A stretch of 5,245 nt of DNA from an uncultured Gammaproteobacteria bacterium. GTDB lineage: Bacteria; Pseudomonadota; Gammaproteobacteria; SZUA-140. Both the position numbers and the translations under genes were made by a program. The stretch's first letter is position 1, and every line of letters starts with the position of its first letter. Shown one piece after another: positions 1 to 5,042 of the stretch. The notes under the pieces were generated by a model. It saw nothing but the letters and a program-made list of their open reading frames with translations, searched no databases and was not told where the DNA came from. The stretch spans positions 1 to 5,245 of the forward strand of contig CALZMY010000064.1 of assembly GCA_945788675.1 (NCBI GenBank), read 5' to 3'.

Positions 1-74
1 ATGCCCGCCGCACCGCTGCCAATAATCAGAACGTCATGTTGTTGACTTCTGGTTGTGTTCACTGTATCGCTCAT
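1..74 (-). CDS. nadB: L-aspartate oxidase, N-terminal fragment (gene runs off the left edge)
   Basis: Only the first 24 codons are in the window. After a short variable leader they read HDVLIIGSGAAG, the FAD-binding Rossmann beta-alpha-beta start (GxGxxG). The match to the E. coli NadB start (CDVLIIGSGAAGL) is very close. By family knowledge NadB is the cytoplasmic flavoenzyme that oxidises L-aspartate to iminoaspartate, the first step of de novo NAD synthesis, and it passes its product to quinolinate synthase NadA. The ATG at 72-74 was chosen because the leader length fits NadB and no ATG or GTG lies in frame between it and an upstream in-frame stop. No good Shine-Dalgarno sequence precedes it. 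A GTG at codon 5 is a weaker alternative start. Other FAD enzymes such as SdhA or FrdA share this motif, so the name rests mainly on the residues around it. Confidence 0.8.
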   Translation of the reverse strand, partial: MSDTVNTTRSQQHDVLIIGSGAAG

Positions 75-142
75 CGAGTTGATTACGTGGGATGGATCTC
101 TTCGGGAATTGATACCCGCTGGTCAGTTATCATGAACGTTCC

Positions 143-172
143 ATTATAAGTGGCTCAGTGTCTGTTTGTCGC
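143..172 (-). promoter_or_regulatory. Predicted sigma70 promoter of nadB
   Basis: Read on the minus strand, a perfect -10 hexamer TATAAT (143-148) is preceded, after an 18-bp spacer, by GCGACA (167-172), which matches four of six -35 positions. Transcription would start near 136, giving a leader of about 60 nt before the nadB ATG. A long purine-rich stretch (pyrimidine-rich on the coding strand) lies just upstream of the -35 element. This is motif reading only. Confidence 0.5.
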
Positions 173-233
173 GTTAATCTACACTAGAGAGGAAAGTGGG
201 AAGAACGGAGAGAAGGGCGGAGAGAAAATGGGC

Positions 234-269
234 AAAAAAAGCCTGGCAAGCTGGGGAATCTTGCCATGC
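234..269 (-). terminator. Intrinsic terminator of the double-globin gene
   Basis: On the minus strand the arms GCATGGCAAG and CTTGCCAGGC form a 10-bp stem with one internal A/G mismatch around a 9-nt loop. Seven T residues follow directly (the A run at 234-240). It starts about 30 bp after the globin stop codon and lies before the nadB promoter, so it should separate the two transcription units. The plus strand has no T run after the hairpin, so it is one-directional. Confidence 0.8.
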
Positions 270-298
270 TGGAAAAAGGAATGCCTGTTCGTAGTGAG

Positions 299-1111
299 TT
301 AGCGACCCAACACGTCGTTACGTGTGCTTTCGGCAATGGCGGCTGCTTCACCGATCAGCTCAGCTGGAACACCTAGTTCAGTCAGCGTTGCACCGAGGTT
401 TTCCATGACCGCATCAAAGTGGCTGTCGTTGAGGCCTTGTTTGACCAGATGTGCGTGACCTTTGCGCATATCTTCACCGGTGTAGTTGTTGGGACCACCC
501 AGCGCCATGGTGAGGAACGCCTTCTGTTTGGCAGACTGTTTCTCCATGTCGACGCCTTCAAAGAATTTGTTGATACGATCATCCGCAAGTACCTTGCGAT
601 AGAAAATATCGACGGCTGCATCAACGGCTGCGTCGCCACCAATGCGTTCATAGAGTGATGGCGTAATTCCCTGAGCGGCCTTCTCTTCTGCGGTAAAGCC
701 AGCGAGAACATCGCTACGGGTACTTTCAGCAATGGCGGCTGCTTCAGCGATCAAGTCATTGGGTACATCCAGTTCGGTGAGTGTAGCGCCGAGATTTTCC
801 ATCACCGCATCAAAGTGGCTGTCGTTGAGCCCTTTCTCTACCAGGTGGGCATGGCCCTTGCGCATGTCTTCACCGGTGTAGTTATTGGGGCCGCCCAGCG
901 CCATGGTGAGGAACGCCTTCTGTTTGGCAGACTGTTTTTCCATGTCGACGCCTTCAAAGAATTTGTTGATGCGATCATCGGCAAGTACCTTGCGATAAAA
1001 CACATCGACCGCAGCGTTGACGGCAGCATCACCACCGATGCGTTCATAGAGGCTGGCCTGTTTTGGTTCCGATGAGCCACCTGAGAAAAACTTTGCGATT
1101 GCGCTGAACAT
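299..1111 (-). CDS. Tandem two-domain group I truncated haemoglobin
   Basis: This 270-residue protein contains two complete group I (TrHbN-type) truncated globin domains, at about 20-136 and 152-268, in one chain. A linker of about 15 residues (GFTAEEKAAQGITP region) joins them. A short N-terminal segment (MFSAIAKFFSGG) may be an amphipathic helix. Each domain has the family signatures: LYERIGG, FYRKVLADD, FF..VDM, LGGPNNYTG and MRKGHAHL. By alignment with M. tuberculosis GlbN, the proximal F8 histidines are H87 and H219, B10 tyrosines Y39 and Y171, E7 glutamines Q60 and Q192, and E11 glutamines Q64 and Q196. Both haem pockets therefore look intact and equipped for distal hydrogen bonding to O2. 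Usual family members are single domains of about 120-140 residues. Related proteins bind O2 and NO, and some oxidise NO to nitrate; the role here is inferred. The ATG is set by GGAGGAG seven bases upstream. The gene has its own promoter and terminator. Confidence 0.93.
   Translation of the reverse strand: MFSAIAKFFSGGSSEPKQASLYERIGGDAAVNAAVDVFYRKVLADDRINKFFEGVDMEKQSAKQKAFLTMALGGPNNYTGEDMRKGHAHLVEKGLNDSHFDAVMENLGATLTELDVPNDLIAEAAAIAESTRSDVLAGFTAEEKAAQGITPSLYERIGGDAAVDAAVDIFYRKVLADDRINKFFEGVDMEKQSAKQKAFLTMALGGPNNYTGEDMRKGHAHLVKQGLNDSHFDAVMENLGATLTELGVPAELIGEAAAIAESTRNDVLGR
308..1054 (-). repeat. Internal tandem duplication encoding the two globin domains
   Basis: Two copies of a domain-length unit lie at 704-1054 (domain 1) and 308-658 (domain 2), with an offset of exactly 396 nt and a 45-nt linker between them. 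The protein core from Y39 to V91 is identical to its counterpart in domain 2 (53 residues). DNA differences there are synonymous. Amino-acid changes gather near the two ends of the unit. The DNA segment 498-574 matches 894-970 with a single mismatch in 77 positions. Confidence 0.9.
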
Positions 1112-1137
1112 GTATTAACTCCTCCGTTGCTGCCTGT

Positions 1138-1160
1138 AAGATGTATCTGAGATGCTATTC
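1138..1160. promoter_or_regulatory. Possible NsrR-like operator at the globin promoter
   Basis: The left half, AAGATGTATCT (1138-1148), matches the known NsrR half-site AAGATGyATTT at ten of eleven positions. The right half (1150-1160) keeps only about half of the matching positions, so the dyad is imperfect. It covers the predicted -10 and start-site region of the globin promoter, where a repressor would block transcription. NsrR is the Fe-S NO sensor that controls hmp and other NO-detoxification genes. No NsrR gene is in the window, so this is a motif-based suggestion. Confidence 0.3.
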
Positions 1161-1186
1161 TATAGCTGTCATTGATGTTTTGTAAA
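1157..1186 (-). promoter_or_regulatory. Predicted sigma70 promoter of the double-globin gene
   Basis: On the minus strand TTTACA (1181-1186, five of six) and TAGAAT (1157-1162, five of six) are 18 bp apart. A very AT-rich tract directly upstream (about 1187-1220) could act as an UP element. Transcription would begin near 1150, about 40 nt before the ATG. TATAGA, two bases upstream and with a 16-bp spacer, is an alternative -10. Confidence 0.5.
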
Positions 1187-1228
1187 TAATTTTATTTAAA
1201 AAATAGGGTTATTTTTAAAGTCCATTCA

Positions 1229-1244
1229 AAACAAAAGGTTGTTT
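1229..1244. promoter_or_regulatory. Perfect 6-4-6 dyad, possible operator
   Basis: AAACAA-AAGG-TTGTTT is an exact inverted repeat with 6-bp arms and a 4-bp spacer. It sits about 45 bp upstream of the globin -35 element and on the upstream side of the slyD-like gene. The shape suits a dimeric DNA-binding protein, but it matches no regulator consensus I can name, and AT-rich DNA gives such dyads by chance. Confidence 0.3.
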
Positions 1245-1416
1245 GGTTTTTATGTTCCGTTATGGGTATAGAAGAGTGAGTTTTTATTGAATCTGTCTAC
1301 ATAGAAGAAACGTAATGGCAGATCAATTTTTACATTTACGGTGAGAGGCGTTAAGGTGTGGCCGTTTAGCGGCGTGGCCGTGAGTCAATGAATACAATAT
1401 TTTTAAGGAGTACTAC

Positions 1417-1908
1417 GTGCAAATTGCAGATCTAAAAGTCGTAACGCTGGACTATAGCCTCAAAGACGACGAGGGCACACTCATTGATAGCTCAGAAGGA
1501 CGGGGTGATTTTGTCTATCTGCATGGTGCACGGAACATTGTGCCAGGGCTTGAAAATGCACTAGCGGGAAAAGCGACAGGCGATGAAGTGAGTGTGGCTG
1601 TTCAGCCTGAAGAGGGATATGGCGAGCGTGATAATAATCTGCTGCAGACAGTGCCAAAAGATATGTTCGAAGAGGGTGCTGATATTAGTGTCGGGATGCA
1701 GTTTCATGCACAGAGCCCTGAAGGTGAGATGATGATTGTTACCGTTGTTGAGCTGGAAGATGATGAAGTTATTGTTGATGGCAACCACCCACTGGCGGGT
1801 GTTTCACTCAATTTTGATGTGAAGGTTATTGATATTCGTGACGCCAGTGCGGAAGAGATTGAGCATGGCCATGCCCATGGAGCAGATGGAGAGCATCACG
1901 ATCATTAA
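1417..1908 (+). CDS. slyD: SlyD-like FKBP-type peptidyl-prolyl cis-trans isomerase
   Basis: This 163-residue cytoplasmic protein should catalyse proline cis-trans isomerisation and act as a folding chaperone. It has the SlyD layout. A split FKBP domain has its N-terminal part at about 1-70, with YLHGARNIVPGLENAL at 34-49 and AYG-like EEGYGERD at 65-72. The insert-in-flap chaperone domain follows at about 72-125, with VPKDMF. The FKBP fold then closes with VDGNHPLAG (120-128) and the terminal strand. The tail from H150 on carries six histidines (HGHAHGADGEHHDH) and fits metal binding. It is shorter than the E. coli SlyD tail and has no cysteines, so the nickel-delivery role of E. coli SlyD may be reduced. 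The GTG start is supported by AAGGAG six bases upstream and by the family N-terminus. It is a single gene, divergent from the globin gene and convergent with the kinase gene. The shorter FkpB/SlpA type is less likely because of the His-rich tail. Confidence 0.9.
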   Translation: MQIADLKVVTLDYSLKDDEGTLIDSSEGRGDFVYLHGARNIVPGLENALAGKATGDEVSVAVQPEEGYGERDNNLLQTVPKDMFEEGADISVGMQFHAQSPEGEMMIVTVVELEDDEVIVDGNHPLAGVSLNFDVKVIDIRDASAEEIEHGHAHGADGEHHDH

Positions 1909-1925
1909 TCGTTGAGGCTTTTTTG

Positions 1926-1959
1926 CAACCCGGGCTGGTGAATAGTCCGGACCGGGTTG
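1926..1959 (+). terminator. Predicted terminator hairpin after the slyD-like gene
   Basis: CAACCCGG and CCGGGTTG form a perfect 8-bp stem, extended inward after one mismatch by CTGG/CCGG around the loop. The T-rich downstream stretch (1965-1980) is interrupted and starts a few bases after the stem, so the terminator is not ideal. It lies between the convergent slyD-like and kinase genes. On the minus strand no T run follows it, so it may only slow read-through from the kinase operon. Confidence 0.55.
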
Positions 1960-2015
1960 TGAATCTTTATTTGCTTTTTCTTTGTTGCGTTGTACTGCGT
2001 TATTTCTGGGCCACT

Positions 2016-3326
2016 TCAGCTCATCGTTACTTCCACCATTAGACCACCTAGCGCTGATCGTTTGAATGTTAGCGTGCCGTTATATGCAGTGACGATCTCA
2101 TGTGTAATAGCAAGCCCAAGACCGTGGCCATCGGTGCTATCAGCAACCCCTTCATCGATGCGGGTGCCACGTTGGGTGAGTTGCTGCATTGCTTCATTAC
2201 TACAACCCGGACCATCGTCTTCAACGGTGATTACCAGACCGTGATTATTTGAGACCTCGAGTCGCACCTGACCTCTGGCCCATTTGCAGGCGTTATCCAG
2301 CAGGTTGCCCAGTAACTCTAATAGATCTTCACGGTCAGCGGAGTAGTGGATATCGTTAGCGATATCAGTGGATATGGCGACACCTTTTTCCTGATAGATT
2401 CGCTGCATCACATCAATCAGCGGGGGGAGTTCCTGGGCGAAATTAAATTGCTGACCAGCGGTGGCCTTGCCTGCCAGTTGTGCACGTTTGAGCTCTCGTT
2501 CCATCAACTGCTGAATCCGGCTGACGCAATGCTGCAGTTCATGTTGAAGCTGAGGTACGGTGTTGAGTTCATCTCGGTCGATGAGCCGTATCAACAGTGC
2601 CAGTGGTGTTTTCAGCCCGTGAGCCAGGTTGCCGGTGGCGTTGCGTGAACGCTTTAGGCGTTGTGTCATTACCGCCAGCAGTTGATTGAACTCGCTCACC
2701 AGTGGACGCACCTCGATGGGCACTGTCTCACTGAGTGAACGAGTTTCTCCTTTTTCCAACTGTAATATTTCCTGGCGTACCTGTTCCAGTGGTTGCAGAC
2801 CTCGTCTTAAAATGATCAGTTGAGTGAAAATGAAGATGATGAGTGCAAGCAGCGTGGTGCCGCTGAACCAGAACATGAATTCTGTAATGTCTTCTTCGAT
2901 ATGAGAGACGTCCTCGGCGACCGCGATGGTGATGAGCCTGCCGCTTTTTCGATAACTACCTTGCCATAGCAGTAACGGCTGCTGTAGTGGCCCCGTGATG
3001 TGCTGTTCACCCAGTAGTGTGGTCGTGATATCTTCGTCCCATAGCGAGCGTGAGCGCAGTGTATGTTCTTCGCTCTGGATGCGGTAGTAGTGCCCGGAGA
3101 AGGGGTGTGTGTAGACACTGCTGACGAGGTTTACATTGACTCTCATTGCCCTGTCAGTGAACAGTAGAGTGGAGAGCAGGTCTTCAGCGTCGTGTTGTAG
3201 GCGTGACGCGACGTAGTCCTCGGCGACGTGGCGAATGGTGAATGAAACCGCTAACCATTGTGCCAGCAGCAATAACACGATACTGATTGTCAGGCCGATG
3301 CTAAGTCGGGATTGCAGTGATCTCAT
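2016..3326 (-). CDS. PhoQ-like membrane sensor histidine kinase
   Basis: This 436-residue inner-membrane kinase should autophosphorylate on H236 and pass the phosphate to the regulator encoded just upstream. In order it has TM1 (about 10-30), a periplasmic sensor region (about 32-149), TM2 (about 150-172) and a HAMP-like linker (173-225). The H box NLAHGLKTPLA (233-243) follows, then the N box NLLDNACKWA (341-350), G1 DDGPG (370-374) and G2 GHGLGL (400-405). All catalytic boxes are present. The H box and the DNACKWA form resemble PhoQ. The periplasmic part contains YYRIQ and LRSRSLWDED (90-99), but not the EDDDDAE cluster of E. coli PhoQ, so the signal cannot be assumed to be Mg2+ or peptides. 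Its ATG overlaps the regulator's stop (ATGA) and has no Shine-Dalgarno sequence, which points to translational coupling. No clean terminator follows it. Confidence 0.93.
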   Translation of the reverse strand: MRSLQSRLSIGLTISIVLLLLAQWLAVSFTIRHVAEDYVASRLQHDAEDLLSTLLFTDRAMRVNVNLVSSVYTHPFSGHYYRIQSEEHTLRSRSLWDEDITTTLLGEQHITGPLQQPLLLWQGSYRKSGRLITIAVAEDVSHIEEDITEFMFWFSGTTLLALIIFIFTQLIILRRGLQPLEQVRQEILQLEKGETRSLSETVPIEVRPLVSEFNQLLAVMTQRLKRSRNATGNLAHGLKTPLALLIRLIDRDELNTVPQLQHELQHCVSRIQQLMERELKRAQLAGKATAGQQFNFAQELPPLIDVMQRIYQEKGVAISTDIANDIHYSADREDLLELLGNLLDNACKWARGQVRLEVSNNHGLVITVEDDGPGCSNEAMQQLTQRGTRIDEGVADSTDGHGLGLAITHEIVTAYNGTLTFKRSALGGLMVEVTMS

Positions 3327-3991
3327 TGTGATGGTTTGCCAAAGATATAGCCCTGGCCACGTTTAGTCTTGATTAGTTCGTTGCCAAGTTTATTACGCAG
3401 GCGCTTGATGTAGACCTCGATCACGTTGCTGTCGCGATCGGAGCTGTAGTCATAGACATGCTCAGTGAGGCGTGATTTAGACAGCACTACGCGAGGGTGC
3501 ATCATCATGTAGCGTAACAGGCGGAACTCGGTGCCGGTAAGCTCGGAACGGGAGCCTTTTTCATCCACTACCGCCTGATGCTCCTCATCAAGTTTCAATC
3601 CATCCACCTGCAGGCTACCGATATCCTGTGTTTGACTGCGGCGGATCAGCACGTTGAGGCGCGCGATAAGCTCTTCTATATGAAACGGTTTTGCCAGGTA
3701 ATCATCTGCTCCTGCCTTGAAACCATCGACCTTTTGATGCCATGCATCACGTGCAGTAAGGATAATAATGGGTACCTTGTTCCCTTGCGCGCGCCAATGG
3801 CTCAGCACTTCAAGTCCGGGGCGTTGAGGCAGACCAAGGTCAAGAATGATGGCATCATAGGGTTCCTCAGCGCCCATGAATTCAGCGTCGATACCATTAT
3901 CTACCATGTCCACCACAAAACCTTCCTTGTGAAGATCTTTCTTGATCTGTTGACTTAATGGGATATCGTCCTCAACGAGTAGTACTCTCAT
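3323..3991 (-). CDS. OmpR/PhoB-family response regulator (PhoP-like)
   Basis: This 222-residue cytoplasmic transcription factor is the partner of the adjacent kinase. The receiver domain (about 1-117) has the acidic pocket E7, D8 and D9, phospho-acceptor D51 (ILDLGLP), T79 (LTAR) and K101 (KPFHIEEL). The GLP after D51 and KPFHIEE resemble PhoP. The winged-helix domain (about 125-222) has LTGTEFRLLRYMM, the recognition-helix region DRDSNVIEVYIKRLRNKLG and the wing TKRGQGYIF. Both domains are complete. The start lies 12 bases after the PepSY gene's stop, with a weak purine-rich AGAGAG as ribosome binding site. Such regulators bind direct repeats of about 11-bp period as dimers, and one occurs ahead of this operon (4974-4992). 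Positive or negative autoregulation is therefore likely but inferred. Target genes outside the window cannot be judged. Confidence 0.94.
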   Translation of the reverse strand: MRVLLVEDDIPLSQQIKKDLHKEGFVVDMVDNGIDAEFMGAEEPYDAIILDLGLPQRPGLEVLSHWRAQGNKVPIIILTARDAWHQKVDGFKAGADDYLAKPFHIEELIARLNVLIRRSQTQDIGSLQVDGLKLDEEHQAVVDEKGSRSELTGTEFRLLRYMMMHPRVVLSKSRLTEHVYDYSSDRDSNVIEVYIKRLRNKLGNELIKTKRGQGYIFGKPSQ

Positions 3992-4003
3992 GAATGAGTC
4001 TCT

Positions 4004-4324
4004 CTAAAGCTCTTTTTTGTTTTTGATGAGCTCGCCGTTTTTTGCATCATATTCAAGCTCCCAGATCGTACCGTCATCATCAAGTATTTCCAGTTCATAA
4101 ATATAGCGCCCGTGTTCATGTTCCAGCTCAATCTCCAGGATATGCCCGCTGCGTAGCTTACGCGCTTTGATAATGATCTGTTCCAGCGGCATGATTTTAC
4201 CGGCCTCTTTTAGTCTGCGCGCCTCGTTGTGATTACGATCAGCCAGTACATCATTGATAGCGATCATGCTTGAGATCAGTATCAAGAAGAGCTGACGGGT
4301 GATAAATTTACTGTTGGTCTTCAT
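4004..4324 (-). CDS. Exported small PepSY-domain protein
   Basis: This 106-residue protein begins with a Sec-type signal peptide: MKTNSKFITR, then a hydrophobic core, with probable cleavage after VLA at residue 28. The mature part of about 78 residues would be periplasmic. From about 44 on it matches one PepSY domain: the helix PLEQIIIKARKL, then strands HILEIELEHEHGRYIYELEIL, then DDGTIWELEYDAKNGELI. The chain is rich in acidic and lysine residues and has no cysteine or metal motif. PepSY domains often lie in secreted proteins next to two-component systems or in redox membrane proteins. Biochemical activity is not known; an inhibitory or ligand-binding role is often proposed. GAGGG seven bases upstream supports the ATG. 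It sits 26 bases after the b561 gene and 12 before the regulator gene, so cotranscription is very likely. It could modulate the sensor kinase or assist the cytochrome. Confidence 0.88.
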   Translation of the reverse strand: MKTNSKFITRQLFLILISSMIAINDVLADRNHNEARRLKEAGKIMPLEQIIIKARKLRSGHILEIELEHEHGRYIYELEILDDDGTIWELEYDAKNGELIKNKKEL

Positions 4325-4350
4325 TTGGCACCCTCGGGTTTGTTGTTATT

Positions 4351-4923
4351 TTACTCCTTTTTGCGGCCGGTGATCATCGCCTGTAGCAGATTTTCATGAT
4401 GCAGCAGGCTTTCAAAAAGAATCCCGCAGAGGTGGATAAAGACCAGCAGCAGGGTGAAATTGGCAAAAAACTCATGCACTTCTTCGAGTAATTCTTCAGC
4501 GGACTCGCTGACGCCACTCATCATAACCGCCAGTGGACCAGCATGTTCATCAGCACCGTAAAGCGCCACGCCGGAGATAGAGACCAGTATCAGGCTGATG
4601 AAAAACATGACAATCATTGCGCCACCCGCCGGGTTATGACCGATATAACGTTTAGCACGCAGTAGCAGTACATCCCTGGTGTACTGCCATACCATAGATG
4701 GACGGTAGACGAAATCAGAGAAACGCGCATGCTCTGCGCCGATGAAGCCCCAGACAAAGCGCAGTGCTAGTAATATCATGATGATGTAGCCACTCCACAC
4801 ATGCAGGCTCATGAAGTCATCTTCGGTCAGATAACAAACTGCAAAAGTGGCCACCAGGCTCCAGTGGAAAGTCCTGACAAATCGGTCCCAGACCTTGATT
4901 TCATTGGTGTTAGCGTGATACAT
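4351..4923 (-). CDS. Cytochrome b561-family membrane protein (diheme, bacterial type)
   Basis: This 190-residue integral membrane protein has four predicted helices (about 18-33, 41-61, 102-122 and 150-172). It belongs to the bacterial / Ni,Fe-hydrogenase b-type cytochrome group. The likely haem ligands are H20 in RTFHWSL, H41 in LHVWSGY, H150 in EVHEFF and H164 in FIHLCG, giving two b haems across the membrane as usual in this family. WDRFVRTFHW near the N-terminus and LRFVWGFIGAEHARF after helix 2 are typical. Such proteins move electrons between the quinone pool and a partner such as a c-type cytochrome, hydrogenase or other oxidoreductase. No partner is encoded here, and its true substrate is unknown. 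GGAG seven bases before the ATG fixes the start. It is the first gene of the four-gene run and lies behind the direct-repeat operator. Confidence 0.92.
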   Translation of the reverse strand: MYHANTNEIKVWDRFVRTFHWSLVATFAVCYLTEDDFMSLHVWSGYIIMILLALRFVWGFIGAEHARFSDFVYRPSMVWQYTRDVLLLRAKRYIGHNPAGGAMIVMFFISLILVSISGVALYGADEHAGPLAVMMSGVSESAEELLEEVHEFFANFTLLLVFIHLCGILFESLLHHENLLQAMITGRKKE

Positions 4924-4946
4924 GACTCATCTCCGGATATCTAATC

Positions 4947-4976
4947 AATATTGCGACTGAGCGTAGCAGGTGTAAC
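4947..4976 (-). promoter_or_regulatory. Weak predicted promoter of the b561-PepSY-regulator-kinase operon
   Basis: On the minus strand GTTACA (4971-4976) and AATATT (4947-4952) are 18 bp apart and match four of six positions each. The -35 element overlaps the end of the direct-repeat operator. A poor promoter with an activator box over its -35 is the usual layout for OmpR/PhoB-family activation. Exact placement is uncertain. Confidence 0.3.
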
Positions 4977-4992
4977 TGAAATCAAACTGAAA
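4974..4992. promoter_or_regulatory. Direct-repeat operator for an OmpR/PhoB-type regulator
   Basis: AACTGAAA-TCA-AACTGAAA is a perfect 8-bp direct repeat with a start-to-start distance of 11 bp (TTTCAGTT twice on the other strand). PhoP, PhoB and OmpR dimers bind half-sites with this 10-11 bp direct-repeat spacing. It lies between two divergent genes, one of which starts the operon that encodes such a regulator. It overlaps the candidate -35 elements of both directions. Assignment to this particular regulator is inference. Confidence 0.5.
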
Positions 4993-5005
4993 GGGCTGGT
5001 GTAAT
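4976..5005 (+). promoter_or_regulatory. Predicted promoter of the divergent small membrane protein gene
   Basis: An extended -10 element, TGG followed by TGTAAT (5000-5005, five of six), is preceded at 18 bp by CTGAAA (4976-4981, four of six). That -35 lies within the first operator half-site and the spacer covers the second. Transcription would start near 5012, about 30 nt before the ATG. Confidence 0.4.
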
Positions 5006-5042
5006 CTGTTGTATGGTCTAGAATCGGGACGGAGGAGGCGGT

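Larger units (their letters stand above)
1112..1416. other. Divergent intergenic region between the globin and slyD-like genes
   Basis: This stretch of about 305 bp has no credible gene. It holds the globin ribosome binding site (GGAGGAG, 1119-1125), the globin promoter with its NsrR-like overlap, an AT-rich block (1187-1220) and a perfect dyad at 1229-1244. On the side of the slyD-like gene it holds a GTGGCCGT direct repeat (1358-1365 and 1374-1381) and the ribosome binding site AAGGAG (1405-1410). I could not find a convincing plus-strand promoter. TATAGA at 1267 with TTGGTT at 1243, and an isolated TACAAT at 1393 without a -35 element, are the best but weak candidates. Confidence 0.6.

Noticed and set aside
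105..120. Inverted repeat CGGG/CCCG in the nadB leader as a regulatory hairpin
   Set aside because: A four-base-pair stem with an eight-base loop is too weak to support a claim.
419..658. Plus-strand open frame opposite the second globin domain, with a similar one at 815-1075 opposite the first
   Set aside because: They resemble each other only because the globin domains are duplicated. Both are antisense shadows of a well-supported gene and neither has a proper ribosome binding site.
382..732. Minus-strand open frames at 382-732 and 838-1080 in another frame inside the globin gene
   Set aside because: These are out-of-frame readings of the duplicated globin DNA, with compositions unlike real proteins and no start signals.
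1172..1185. Possible FNR box (TTGAT half-site) in the globin promoter spacer
   Set aside because: Only the left half, TTGAT, matches. The right half, TGTAA, does not fit ATCAA, and its place inside the promoter spacer is unusual for activation.
1361..1373. Small hairpin GCCG-TTTAG-CGGC upstream of the slyD-like gene as a possible riboswitch or attenuator
   Set aside because: The stem is only four base pairs with no T run and no known riboswitch features, so chance pairing is enough to explain it.
1990..2244. Plus-strand open frames opposite the kinase and regulator genes (1990-2244, 2346-2648, 3578-3958), and a minus-strand one opposite the slyD-like gene (1561-1788)
   Set aside because: They lie fully or largely over strongly supported genes, have no recognisable family and lack ribosome binding sites.
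2816..3118. Minus-strand frame within the kinase gene
   Set aside because: It is an alternative frame of the kinase periplasmic and TM2 region, and the kinase frame is complete without it.
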